Of a DNA stretch of 64,000 bases, positions 22,529 to 35,194 are shown piece by piece. The translations under genes and the position numbers were made by a program. The DNA is taken from the NCBI RefSeq assembly GCF_000208865.1, contig NC_018395.1:6496839-6560838 (forward strand). The letters are read 5' to 3'. Within the stretch, counting starts at the first letter, position 1, and each line of letters opens with the position of its first letter. The notes under the pieces are model-generated. The model made no database searches. It was not told the DNA's origin and was given only the letters and a program-made list of their open reading frames with translations. This stretch comes from Neospora caninum Liverpool. Its lineage: Eukaryota; Apicomplexa; Conoidasida; Eucoccidiorida; Sarcocystidae.

Positions 22529-25363
22529 TTTCGCATTACTTGTTTATACCGTGCTCATCAACTTTCTACTACCTACCTCCCCCAGTCTTCTTTCGTGAAA
22601 GATTTCCCCAGTCTCACAAAAGAGCGTCACCTGCAGAGAGACTACCGACCTGCCAACTGTCTCTCTTGTCGAGTATATAGCCTGTATTTTCTTAGTGGTC
22701 CTCTCCTCTCCTACTACCGTTACCTATTCAGTCAAAACACACCGCCCGTCGGCCAGCTGAATTTCTGTGTTCCACTTTCACAGCCGCGTGTGCATGCACA
22801 CCGTTTGAAGATGACTGGCCGCCACAAACGGAAGGGGACAGGCACGTAGCATCTGCTGTCTCTTTCCAGTTTGAGGAAGGATAGAGTCATAAGGGGATCG
22901 TTACGGGAACTATTAAGTTTGCTGCTGAAGATTGAAGTCTGGCCCGAAATAGGTAGCGGAGTAGTGTGGCAAAAAGATCAGCTTTCCGCTGACAGAGTTC
23001 TTTCTGTTTTCCGAACTTGAAAACGAAGGGCACTTACAAAACACCTGTGATTCTTTTCGAAGGTAGATTATATATCACCACCTCCCTAGTTTCCTTTGTG
23101 AGTTCTCTTGTGCAGCTGTGGAATACAGCGCGTCCCTGAGGAACTGTTCCGTAATTGGTAAGGAGGCAAAAAAAAGCAAAACACTTCTGCGCCGATTTTT
23201 GCTCCACCTAAAAGTTCCCGTTTCTCTGGGAGGTTTTTAACGCATGCACCGTCTCTGCAATAAGAGTAGAAAGGGAGGCGGAAGCAGCTGAAACTCCCGA
23301 GCATAATTCTCAAGAATTTGTTATCTCTGCTGAGGACGGCGAGGCATTTCCGCCGGCTGGCACCTCATTTTCGGGCGACTCTGGTCACGAGGATCCTTTC
23401 CGAAAATCCCCAAAACTTGCTTCTTTCACACAACAAACATCCTTTCTTGAAGAATTATCCATGAGGTAACGCGAGCAAAAAATGTCCTGTTAAAGATCGC
23501 CCGCAAAACGCAGCACACCACTTGGCATGCGGTGCCTTCCGGAAACGACGGAGCGGTAACGTCCCCGTTTTTTTTCCTGTCATATGCTGTCCTCAGACCC
23601 GAAGACTACTCTTTGACGTGACCACTGCTTCTGAGAGGGGAAAAATTTCTCATGCCCGCAAGAGCAACCAAATATCACACACCCTGGCTCCGACACCAGT
23701 GCATGCAAACTGTAGGTGTGCAGAAATCGCCCGCAACAGGGAAACGGCAACGACTTGTGCAACCCGGGACTTGGGAGCGATGAACTTGTTCAGAGTTGCG
23801 TGTTCCTGTCCAAATGCAAAAGCTCGCAACAGAACCCGCACACCTCTCCAGCACTGTGGGTTGCGTCTTCCACAAAGAGAGATTTGCTGTTACGGGGAAC
23901 TTCACCCCAGCAGTGGCCGTCTAGAGCACTCACGTTTGCACTGAGGGATCGCCCCATCTCAGCACAGAACACCGGTGCCTGCGTGAATGGGAAGTCGCAT
24001 CCTTGCACTCCTGCCAAGACAGAGCCAAAGTTGATGACCGCAGATGGTGAAAAGGGCAGCGCAGGAAACTGGCGAGTTACTGTAGTGGAACGGGAAACAC
24101 AGCGAAGGGACACTGCCGTGTATTTCGAGAGTTCTCCAGTTCCAACAGATGCAAAGAGCTTTCACACCTCTCTGGGTTTAGGAAGGCACTACCGCTCGCG
24201 CATTCTCAACCCGAGTGCATGCCAGTTTCGAAAACTTTTAGACAGTATTTACGTCTATTCTTGGCACAATTTGCACGTGTTCGACCTCTGACTCGCTTCC
24301 GGTGCACCGCGGTAGTTTGATGAAAATCAACACTTCTGGTTTACAGTCTCAAAAAGCATTTATGCCTAGTACGTGCTCTGGAACCATTGCAGAGCGTGGA
24401 CGTTCTTTATAACTCACATTGCAGGGCGATTGTACAACCCTTCAGTGTTGAGGATATGTACACATTCTTAAACCGACTGGGGTTTACTGTGCTGCGCCGA
24501 GCTGCGGTATCAGATACTGCACGAAACAATGGGCCGTACCACATACCCAGATTTCCTGTCACCTATCACTGCCGTCCGGGTAGGGCAACTGGCCTGCAGA
24601 TCGACGCCAAAACCCATCTTCAAAACATGAGGCCAGCTAGTTCCTCTGAAAAAGGGCTGACTTCGGAGTAGATGGTGGTTTGCGGAGACTCTATCTAAAA
24701 GAAATGTCAGAAAACACACTTACGTTTTCTCTCTCCCAGAGGTGTACGTTCACACCCCCTGGGGCACGCGTCTTTTTGAGCACCCCGCGCGTCTTTTTCA
24801 GCAGACGGGGGGGACTGAGCTTTCGCGAGTCAAAAAATCTCGCCCGTTCAAACAAGAGAGATGTGCCGGGGCGGCTTTATCCCGCTTCCAGACCAATATG
24901 TTTAGCCCTGTCTGTACGGGCAGCTTCCGATACCTCGCAGATACCAGTATATACATATACACACGGCTGTAAATATAACATCCTTATAGCACACGTGCAC
25001 ATGCATAAATACATTTATTTATACATGAACAGATAGTGACTCGTGTACTCGTTGCGTGAACTGGGACACCGCATATTTTTGGGTCAAGAACTCCGCGTGA
25101 GTTCCGACCGCTTGAGAATCAGTTGTTTAAAAAACGAAAAATCCGAAAACGAATGGCAAATGGAGAGATCAAACGTCCATCGTGGGCTGTCTGAATCCAC
25201 GTTCCGAGAGAACAGCTCCTATTTCTAATCGTATAGCCCAGCACCATCACTCCGCCCTGTTTCTGTAGCTGTTTTGCTCTCGCTCTCCGTTTCATCCCCA
25301 GTGTGCTTCTTCTTCACTTCCTCGCCTTTTTTCCTCCGTCTTTCTCAACTTTTGGACCGGCCT
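22529..25363. other. Intergenic region upstream of the GAF gene
   Basis: This lies between the 5' end of the GAF gene and the 3' end of the small mitochondrial-like gene, both on the minus strand. Open frames up to 191 codons occur (for example 23716-24291 on the plus strand), but they overlap open frames on the other strand and show no domain, signal peptide or consistent exon partner. No gene is called. Confidence 0.45.
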
Positions 25364-27158
25364 TCAATCATCCGCAGGAGCGTGAGGGTGGCGTGCGGGT
25401 GGCTTCTCATTCGGGTCGCGCGGAGGCTGAAACGAAACGCAAGAAAAGGACACCGAAAGAACTGTCATCCGCGCACGCACGCCGTCGCGGTGATCGCTTC
25501 CTGTTCAGGACCTCTCTGGCGGCAAAAAGAACGCCCACCGAATCCACCGCCTCACCACAGAAAGCATCCCTGGAGCCGTCCTGTGACTACGGATGACCCC
25601 CACTCTTCAACTTACGCACGGCGCAACGTCTAAAATGGCGACGCCACTACCTATCTGCAGGGGGGGGGGGGTGCGAAAACTCTGAAGCACAGCCAGCACT
25701 CCCTTTGCAGCATCTTTGGCCTCAGCGCCTTCCGCCACTGGGCTGGTCACCCTCCCTCTTGTTGCACGCGGTGCACACAACCCGACAAGCAGAATCACCG
25801 GATTCACATGCGGAAAAAAATGCACACGCGAGATGCACACCCCTTAGCGCGCTGGCGCGTACGCCTGGTCCCGTCGCTCAACTCACATTGGGAGGATTCT
25901 TGTTCAGGATGCATTTTTTGTAGAAGAAGTGGCCGGAGAAGACTCCCACCAATGCCGAACCGACGACAGCAATCCACTTCGGCCCGTTGAGCGCGTACTT
26001 GACGGGCATCATTCGGCTGTGGAAAACCACGCCTGTCCCTGCAGGCTGAAAGTACGACACGGTAAAGAGGGGAAATGAAAAACCTTGCCCGGTAAAGACC
26101 GAAAAAAGCAAAGAGAATCCCACAAGTCTTTCCCAAAGGTTGCCAAAGACGCAGCTGACACGCGCACTGCATTCCACACACAACCGCCTGCTGCGCGCTG
26201 CAGACGAGAATGCCAAGCGGAAGGGGGCGGAAAAGAGCACGGGAAGGAAAACGCAGAGCTCGAGCAGCCGCGTCGCCTCCTATTTCTCCTCAAAACAAAA
26301 AGCCGAGTCCGTTCTTCCAGAGCGCCAGAGCGAAGGAGTTGGAGCCCCCATAATTCACCCTAGGCGAACCTCGACAGAGTGAAGAAGACACGCATGACAG
26401 GAAGCCGCCACCCAGCTAATTCTTCGCAGATAACTTTGTGAATGGTGCACTCACCGCGGTTGGCAAAGGAGTGGCTGCATCTAGCAGACGCCTTGAAATC
26501 CGCTGCACACGAAAACAAGTGCAGAAAGGCAAGAAAAGAAAGTGCGCATTCCCGGCAGTCGAAGTGGTTGTGAGGCGCTCTTGACCGATAGCGCTGGGGG
26601 ACACCCTTGCTCAGGCGCGAGGAGCGAGCGAGAACGGTGACAGCAGGAAAGGGCAGACAACAGCCGAAATAAAGGTACTAAAAGGAGAGTAGAGCACGAG
26701 AGAACGAGGGGGAAATGCATGTAATGCAAAACACGATGCACGCGGATACCCGCGTGTTGAAGTGTACGAACAGATTACAACACAAGAAGCGAGACCGGCA
26801 TCTCATTCGCGGATGCGCCATATATGCAGAGGACTAACAGACTCGAGAAGGTGAGATAAAAACAAGAAGGAGCGTCGAACATTTCCTCCGGGAGAAAAAC
26901 TCCCAAACATGTGAACCTTTTTTGGAAACGTTGCGCAAATCGGCACGGTTACACACGTGCCTCTTCTATGGACAGAAGGCACAGGCAAATCGAAACTTTG
27001 GAATCAAAAAAACTGGAGATAGACTGCTCTGGATCCGCTAGGCTCTCTGTGTGCCAAGCAGTTCCCGTTATCTGTGAAACAGACAACAGGTGTTTTTCTT
27101 CGGAACAAGAAGACAATTCTAGAAACTGGCGTCTTCCTCTCTTGCTTACCGCAGCCAT
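25364..27158 (-). CDS. Small single-TM protein, probably mitochondrial (five exons)
   Basis: Exons 27158-27150, 26502-26455, 26045-25887, 25654-25616 and 25426-25364 join through four canonical GT-AG introns, all in phase 0, giving 105 residues. Exon 1 codes only Met-Ala-Ala. Exon 2 is Arg/Leu-rich (RISRRLLDAATPLPTA) and looks like a mitochondrial presequence. Exon 3 holds one membrane segment (WIAVVGSALVGVFSGHFFY) followed by KKC. The C-terminus is Pro-rich and ends in two Asp. The N-in basic presequence, single TM and short charged tail resemble small lineage-specific subunits of coccidian respiratory complexes or ATP synthase; that assignment is inference, since no family was recognised. 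A stretch of about 12 G at 25660-25671 lies just upstream (in transcript sense) of the exon 4 acceptor, where it reads as a C-rich tract. Confidence 0.75.
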
Positions 27159-28481
27159 ATTTACTACACAGTCATGGAACGTCGGGTTTGGGCTTCCCCT
27201 CTGGGTGTAGATCAAAATTATGATGGAACAGCAAAACCGTTCAAGGTACCTTTCTTCCAAAAAAAAACACTCGGAAAACTCTCCCTGGACTTCAGCCTCG
27301 ACTTGACAAACGGCGCATGCAGCCGGACAACTACGAGTCTCGCAATCTCTCCGCTTGCTCTCATCCTCTCGTTTTTATCAGCTGCGCCGACTCGCCCTCT
27401 CTGTCGGTCCGCGCTGCCTTTGCACTCGAGGCAAGGACGAGCGGTTATTAGGCGACGCTGCGTTTTAGTGCACGAAACGGCTCTCGCCTTATTTTCGAGG
27501 CAAAAGTGTTGTCTCGTGTGTGGCGCAGCTCCTGTCTCCGCGCGGTTGAGATTCCACCCTGTTGCTTCTGCGTCCGCTTCTGTTTCCTTGATCTCCCCCT
27601 CCCACGTCCTCGTTGTCCCCGTGTACCCTTTGTGGGGTGAATACCCCTTTGGAATGCAGCCACATTCGCACTTCATATTTTTTTTTCTTCCTTTCCGCCA
27701 CAGCGTCTTGGAACACCCCCGCTTTGTCATTTCACGGAGACTGTGTCTCTCTTCCCTGCTCTTCCCCGGGATACCGTTTTCTTTTGCCCACCTGTTAAAG
27801 CAGGACGCCATTATCACTTAACCGTCCACCGTGCTTTTAAAGTTCCGTCCCTCGCTTTGCGAGAGAGAAGAAACTCCGTCTTTCACGCTGTGCGTGGTGT
27901 AAAGATACCGAAATTTGCCGTGTAAGTCACCGTTAATTTTCAGCCAGGCACAGTTGAGTCTGCGTCAGACCCGCATTTTCTTACTTTTGCTTCCGCTTCT
28001 CGTCCTGTCCGTGCAGACGTTCTTCCCTACCGGTGGATTCATGCCGGGTGTCAGTACGCTTCGCCACCCGTGATTCTGATCTTTCATGATGCTTGCCAAG
28101 AGGCTCGCGTCTGTTTCCACCGGTGGCACCGGCGCGTCATGCCTCGAACACTTTTCGTAGATAAATATGCTCTCGTCCGCCTGCTCTGTGCGTGCGATTC
28201 GTCGTAAAAGAGTTGCGGAATCGCGTAGTTGTCTAGCAGCATGCCGCAAGCTCACGTGACACTCATCGGAGAAGCGGGGCCCCTGTACAGTCTCACGCAT
28301 TTAGCGTGTTGTATATGGTGATGCCGTTCCGTCCACCTTAGATCCGAGTCGGGGTAGCTGCACGAAACGAGTTTGAGATTTTGCCCTTTTTTGCTTGACG
28401 GTGTCTTTTTTGCGTGGTTTGTTGCGTCCGTGCAGAGGTCCACAGCCTGTCGCAACTTTTTTTCCCTTAACGTGAGCCAAT
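27159..28481. promoter_or_regulatory. Bidirectional promoter region of HXGPRT and the small mitochondrial-like gene
   Basis: The two genes diverge from this 1.3 kb stretch, so it must carry both promoters unless an untranslated exon lies elsewhere. The HXGPRT start at 28482 is in good context (CCAATATGG, purine at -3). No TATA-like or specific motif could be assigned with confidence. Confidence 0.45.
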
Positions 28482-30652
28482 ATGGCGTCCAAACCCATTG
28501 AAGAGTGAGTCTTTGCACTGAATCGTTTAGAGGTCTGGCACAGCGTAGCTTTCAAAGATAGTTCCTTGAATGTACCGTGAAAATAGTTCAAAGTGTTACA
28601 CATGTGTATAACATTGTTTTCAGATCCCAATCGCAAAAAAGGAGTGCCTTCTCAGACATCTTCTGTTGTTGCACTCCTAATGAAGGGGCCATCGTGCCCA
28701 GTGACCCCATGGTCTCCAGTGCTCCCTCCAGTGCCCCCTCACGACCTGCGCGCTCCAGTGCTTTTCCAGAGTAAACACCACACCTTTTACGGTTTCATGC
28801 TAGCTGCGCAAGAAAAATGTGCAGGGTAAAGTATCGCCTCACCCCGCGCTCGGAGGGCGGAATAGAGCAATTTGGGTGGAAACATGTGTCACTCAAAATG
28901 CAGGAGCAGAACGGTAGAGCCTGGTTGCGTGCCGACACGCGTTGTAAGATTCGTGGAAGACGGCTGGTGTCGACTCCTTTTTTCACTCGAACAGAGTACA
29001 TGGGCTGGGTTCCATTCAAACACCCGATGTGCGCCTCTAAATTCGTGCGTATTGAGTCCGTAGAAGGCGTTTTGTCCTTGCGGTGTATGCAGACCTTTGC
29101 ACGTGTAGAGTATTTGTTAAACAAACACGTCCGTCTCTACCGTCGTTCTGTCGTTCCGTGCGAGTACGAATGCATGTCCAGTTAAATGCTTATGCCCGTA
29201 GGTGCGCGTACTTTTCGTATCTGTCGAACAAGAGAACTAAACCTGTTTTTATGTGTTTTGTTTGCAGTTACGGAAAGGGAAAGGGCCGTGTCGAGCCCAT
29301 GTACATCCCCGACGGCACCTTCTACAAGGCTGAGGACTTCCTCGTGCCCTCTCACTGCAAGCCTTACATTGATAAGATCCTCCTTCCTGGTGGATTGGTC
29401 AAGGACAGAGTGGAGAAACTGGTAGGCTGACTTGCTATACCAGCTCTGCCTCCGGTTTCACGAAGGTCCACGGGCTTGGCGGCATGCACGCCACGCGTCC
29501 CTGCACATGTCCCGGACTGTAGTTTTGCAGTCTTTAAGTAGACACATACGCAGACAATGTCTATACATCGTGTGTATGAGCCCGCCCGATGGTTCCTCAA
29601 CTTGTCGCACAGCAGGCCTCTATTCCTGGACTTGGTACATATTTGCACGTGTGTCTTCGCAGGCATATGACATCCACAGAACCTACTTTGGTGAGGAGCT
29701 GCATATCATTTGCATCCTGAAGGGGTCTCGCGGATTCTTCAACCTTTTGATCGACTACCTCGCTACCATCCAGAAGTAAGTCTCACGCAGTTTGCACAAA
29801 AAGGCCTTGACCCGTAAGCGGGTGTGACGCCCACCTGTGCGTGGTGCCGCCGTTCGAGGACAAAAGCGAACACAGACACCAGTGCTCTCTGTTCATGGAG
29901 TGTGAAAACACTTCAGAATAAGTTGAGTTGCTGTTTTTGTTTTTTCCAGGTACAGCGGTCGCGATTCCAGCGTCCCCCCCTTCTTCGAGCACTACGTTCG
30001 CCTGAAGTCCTACCAGAACGACAACAGCTCTGGCCAGCTCACAGTCTTGAGCGACGATTTGTCCCAGTTCAAGGGCAAGAACATCTTGATTGTCGAGGAT
30101 ATCATCGACACTGGCTTCACCCTGACCGAGTTCGGCGAGCGCCTGAAGGCTGTTGGCCCCAAGTCGATGAGAATCGCCACCCTCGTCGAGAAGCGCACCG
30201 ACCGCTCTAACGGCTTCAAGGGTGACTTTGTTGGCTTCTGCGTCCCCGATGTGTGGATCGTTGGTTGCTGCTACGACTTCAACGAAGTACGTGAATTGAA
30301 AAGAGGAAAAAAGACGCCCCCTGTTCTAAAATTCAAGTGGATCTTGCGAAGCGTGTCACTGCAAATGCATGCCGATGTTGTTCGTATGCTAAGCGTTGAT
30401 GAGGGGGTCGACAGGATCAGTTCTTGTAGAGTGAGCTCTGTAGAAATGGGACGAAGCTAGAGACGTGAATCTTTATGTTTTGTTTCGGGATTGGAAGTTC
30501 TTTTCCCTCAAATGGCATGCGGTCCTGGCTGTGTACGAGAGAAATATCCTCTAATGCCATCTGTGGTTCGGTCTTTGCAGATGTTCCGCGACTTCGACCA
30601 CGTCGCCATCCTGAGTGAAAGCGCCCGCAAGCAGTTCCAGATTACAAGGTAA
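28482..30652 (+). CDS. HXGPRT: Hypoxanthine-xanthine-guanine phosphoribosyltransferase, two splice isoforms
   Basis: Exons 28482-28504, 28624-28770 (optional), 29268-29421, 29663-29775, 29950-30286 and 30581-30652 join at canonical sites with matching phases. Without the optional exon the protein is 232 residues; with it, 281. The enzyme transfers phosphoribose from PRPP to hypoxanthine, guanine or xanthine and is a main purine-salvage route in these purine auxotrophs. Visible motifs are the PPi-loop ILKGSRGFF, the PRPP loop [14 protein letters not shown], and the purine-contacting [10 protein letters not shown]. The optional exon is exactly 147 bases in phase 2/2, so inclusion or skipping both keep frame; it starts [13 protein letters not shown] and includes CCC. 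In T. gondii the longer isoform associates with the pellicle membrane through acylated cysteines here, and the same is expected. The C-terminus (KQFQITR) differs from that of T. gondii. Confidence 0.96.
28624..28770 (+). other. HXGPRT: Alternatively spliced exon 2 of HXGPRT (isoform II)
   Basis: A 49-codon cassette between an acceptor (TTTTCAG) and a donor (GTAAAC). It inserts after residue 8 without changing the downstream frame. It is rich in Ser and Pro and contains a Cys triplet suited to S-acylation. Confidence 0.9.
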
Positions 30653-32502
30653 ACTCCAGCGAAGCTGTAAAAAAGTCGTAACGTTGGTAAACATACACGG
30701 TTGTAAAAGCCAGTAACTGGCACCGTCTATTTTTCTCTCCCCCAAAAGGAGGAAACCAGGTGATCTGAATGTCTGCAAATGTATATTATTCGTCGATTTG
30801 TGACAAATATGGCGATGCCAGTCATTTTCGCTTGGGGGAATGTATAATTCTATTTTTCGGTATATGTAATTGTCTCGGCAGTACGAGATCGTACATTCCG
30901 GAAAAATGTCTACTTAGATCCCGACGGATCGATTTGTCGTGTCCCGTATACCCTTTCGCTTGTCAGCTTTGTGACCAGCCGAATCTATTTGGCAAAACGA
31001 GATTCCGATCAAATCCATTGAGAATTCCTGAAGCCGAACCCTATATCGGGTTGTTCTCCGACTGAAGCGCCACTCCAGGTGCTAGCATCTACGCTACCGG
31101 TATCAGCCATTATCTAGCCACCTACAGGGGTGGGGGGGTTAGGGAAAGACTTAGTAGTGTATGACCCGACTGTCACATACAAGGGACCACCACTGCTTCA
31201 CCGGTAGAGCAGACAAGCTGCTAAAATGTTCACTGTAGCCACGGCCCGAGAACGACATTTTTACCGAAGCAACTGTGGAGATCTTCCTTCTAGGCATCAT
31301 ACAATCAAATCCGTTTCTCTCACGTGTACACTACCAAGCCACATTCATATTGATTCACACTCACGAGCTTTCGAGCTGTACCGGAATACAGTGTAGAACA
31401 TGATTGACGGAATGGCTAATTAGTCTTTCCCCGTCAAGGTACATCGAGTCAGTATCTTCACGTTGGGTGTGCCGTATAACGTCAGTTTGACGGAGGGCTT
31501 GTCGCCAACCTCCATGAACTCACGCTCCACGTCAGAAAATTACCAAAACAAGGTATCCCAGGAACTCCACCCAGGACGAATGGTGTAGGAAACTCGTTCA
31601 CTGAGTTGTCATTTCTTACAGCATCTGCTTAGCTCCTTGCTTTACACATTCTACGTTAATTGGCGCTGTGCATTCTTGCGCATACAGGATTCTGCACTTC
31701 ACTAAAACAACGTGAATAATGCCTGGATAGGGTATGCTCAGCAGTTCAGCAGTAACATACGCTTTGGCCTGCGACGTTTTTTTTTCTTGATACGCCTCGG
31801 ATCTCTTTTCACGATTGGGTCTTTTCTTCACGCAGTGAACTTATCCTTTGCTGCCTAGTCGGTTGATCCTGCAGGTAAGAGTAATCCAACAATGCTTCTG
31901 GTTTTTTTCTCGTTACTGAGTTGTCTACGAGCGGTGTCAAAATCGTGTACATCGCACGAAGTACCCAGGTATCCTAAGCGTTTTCTTTCGCAAGAAAAGG
32001 ACGCGCCAATTTGATGAAAACACTGCATTTTAGCATCCCAAGACATAGATGTTTCACATAGGTGGGTACCCATCAATGACTTCGCGAAACGGCGAATGTG
32101 GCTGCAAGCCCTCGCTTTCGCAAACGTTAACCCCACATGCTGGGACTTCTCGATTTTTAAGGGAAAATGCTACACGGGTTTACCCCATCTACAAAATGGA
32201 GAATGCGTGTGAAAGCCATTTGAAAAAAGGTGCACCGCTATATCGCCGTTGCTTTTTCGAGGCGCCCGCGCACAAGAAGTCAGTCTGTCTCTTTCCATCG
32301 GAAGAGCCAGCATTGACAGATTGTTTCAACAGAGAAGAAGAGTCTCTAAAATACCAGAAGCAGCAACTTCAAGCTCATCGGCGCAGAAACGAGAGTCGCA
32401 CTTGTGTCTACTAACGATGAACTGAAACCGTCGAGGCTCGTTCTTGCCACTTTGGCTGCAGCGGGAATATGCCCTTCAGCATTTTGAGGACATCAGAACC
32501 AA
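30653..32502. other. Intergenic region downstream of HXGPRT
   Basis: About 1.85 kb between two plus-strand genes. The open frame at 32049-32414 has no recognisable domain and is not called. The final few hundred bases should carry the promoter of the next gene. Confidence 0.45.
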
Positions 32503-35194
32503 ATGAAGAGTAAAAGCTTTAGAGTCGCCGGAGCCGGACTGGACGTCCCTTCAGTTGCTCCCAAGTCAGAAGATCATCCAGGCATTGACGACGACGAACA
32601 CCAGACTCTCTCGCGTGTGGCGGCCAGACTGCTTGCCTTCAGAGAACGCGTGCATTTCCAATTTGATGACGAAAAAACTAGGAATCTCTGTATCTCGGGT
32701 GTTTACTTAGTCGCTAGCGTGGGACTGATGGTAACATTGACAGGTGAGACCCCTTAAGAAAGGAGGACACTACGCGGCGTATTGGCTCTGTTGGGAGAAA
32801 GAAGAGTGACGACCTAAGGCCGCAGGCTTGTAATGTAATGATCTACATTTTTCCTATATCGTTACTGACGAACTGCAAGAAACTCTCTTGTCTGTGTGAA
32901 GTGAAGACAGGCAATGCAGAAATCTTTCTCAGGTGAAGCAGCTGGAGTCTGTGCAAAACAACAACAGGGACAGACAAAATCTGGTCGCTTTTGGCACTCT
33001 TTGAGTTGCAATCACATAGTTGATCGGGGCCCCAATTTAGGTGTCCGTATCTCCCCCAAAAATGCTTCGGTTGCTTTCCAAATCGAAACGAATCCCACTT
33101 CGGTGAACGCTCATTCATACCATGAGCACATATTCTTGTTCATAAATATATATAGCCACGCATAGACAAACCAAGGCGCTGGAAGGGTGAATTCCCAGCG
33201 TTGCTCCCACTACTGGGCATACAGTTTACACGATCCCAGGCGGGATGGGTGGTGTGTTTCGACGCAGAGATGCATTCTGGCTCCAAATCTAGCGTGTGCT
33301 ATCCTACGTTTCACCTTACTTCCTGCAGCTTTGCACAGTCAATTGTTTTGTCTTCACGTGTGTAAGAGGTTGGGCCATAGGAAGTTTGGGGACTGCCTGT
33401 TATGAGTGATTTTGCTTGTATGAGGCCCATCCTGCGGCTTTCCGCGTTTCCGACTCAGTTTGGCTGATTCTGATCCGCGCGTGCCCGACGACATCATCAT
33501 TCAGCGGGATTGTCGTGCCGCACGCAGATCTACCAACAGGCGAGTTTATAATACAAGTGAACCGCGTTGAAGTGCGTATAAATATATATTCGTTTGCATG
33601 CGTATCCGCAGGACGACTCAACAAGTTGCTTCTAGGTATTTGTTGCCAGCCTGTTGTCTAAATGCATGCCTCTTCACGTGCAGAAAAGCCCATCCCTTCA
33701 AAACTGGCAAAGCGAACTCTCAAATCTCTAAGTGGACGTAGCGACTCGTTGTTTGCCACGTGCCGCAAAGCGAAGTTGAAAACCTGCTACGTGCCATATT
33801 TCGCTAAACCAAAGCTCGCAGTCCAAAATAGCCAGCGCCGCCGCATATATGATATTCAAAATTCAGCTATGCATATATCTGTATACACAACTATATGAAC
33901 GAATATATTTTTCCACATTTATATATGTGAGCAACTATCTTACGTTTATTTATAGGTGACTGGATGTGCAGGTAGATCTGCACTGCAAAAGGACCACATA
34001 CATCTAGTGCTTTCTTTAGGAAAGGGTGCAGTAATTCAGCTTGAAAAAACTCCACTGATGCAGTCGATTCTGCACCCTCCATCTTGAGTACGTTGGAAAA
34101 ATCAACACGAATGAAGCGTGTTTGTCTACTCCCAGAGGCGCAGGAACACAATCCTTTGGTCTCGAGATGTATGCAGCTGTAGGAAAGAGTATTCCGGTCT
34201 GCTTCCCTACGGTTACTGGGCTATCTTCAGGCCTTCCATATTTGAAGTATTACTGGTCAGTGAAGGAGACAAACAACCCGTTGCGCCGGTGGATCTCGCT
34301 CCAACTTCTGCCCGACAACGCACTTCAAACGGACGCCAAACCTGCGTACTGGATAGGCCTGGAAGAGCAATACTCTTCGAAGGAGGAGCAAATTCCCCTG
34401 TACAGTAGAAGAGTGGACCAGGAGCGTCTACCCCATGCTGGGACAGAGGACAGCGGAGACATCACATCTAGCCGTCCCGGGCTGTCTGGTCGGCACTGTG
34501 TCGCAGCCACAGAAACCGGAAGCACGGATGAACGCCCCCTGACGCTTGAACTCTCCTTCAAGAAGTATGAATTCTCGTACAAATATCTTTCTTACTATTT
34601 CAAACTTAGCGACAAGAAATATCCTTTATTAATGGTGAACGCATGTAAGCGAAACATCGCGAAGAATAACGCGTTTCGTCGCGAAGGAGTGGAACCGGAG
34701 GAATCCGTCAACGAGGCGATTGAAAATTCACAATCTACTTCTATAAGCCGCAAGAGGGACCCGCCTGCGTGGAAGTGTTTTCTCGTTACCCATATTCTGT
34801 AGAGCTGTTACGAATCCAGGTGGGGCTACGCTTGTCAGTCTTGCTAGAATATTTACCGAATTGTGACTGGTTTCGTTCTACTGGACCCAGTCCATTGCAA
34901 AGGCTACTCGTGCGATCTGTGGAAGTGTGCTGTTCCTGCTCAGATACAATTTACGTGAAGACGGATGATTCAGATCCGTTAATCTTTGCAGCAAGGCCGG
35001 ACCAATTTACCAGTCTTCGAACACTTCTGGAAGAGATAGGTGCCGAGGATCCAGATGACGGACCCGACCTCTCAAGCGAGTGCGCTATTTGGCCACCTGG
35101 AGTGGAGCCGAAGCCTCAGTTGCCATCGATGGTTCTGCCTGCTCCGACAGTGTGTCCATGGGAAACAAAAAAAGCTCATTCCTTTGACGATTAA
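32503..35194 (+). CDS. Membrane protein of unknown function (multi-exon, internal splicing unresolved)
   Basis: Exon 1 (32503-32743) starts MKSKSFRVAG, is acidic, and ends in a hydrophobic segment (ISGVYLVASVGLMVTL) with a clean phase-1 donor GTGAGA. A second exon lies near 33421-33540 and ends at a GC-type or GT donor; two frames are open there and I could not choose. The large exon near 34139 to about 34640 contains QSFGLEMYAAVGKSIPVCF and PAYWIGLEEQY and runs into a Ser/Glu-rich stretch. The last exon, from about 34821 (acceptor ATCCAG) to the TAA at 35192-35194, holds SVLLEYLPNCDWF and ends acidic. One N-terminal TM segment followed by a mixed soluble domain suggests a type II membrane topology. 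No family was recognised. Confidence 0.5.

Noticed and set aside
27174..27821. 215-codon plus-strand and 199-codon minus-strand open frames in the HXGPRT upstream region
   Set aside because: They oppose each other over the same GC-rich promoter DNA. Neither has a recognisable domain or splice partners.
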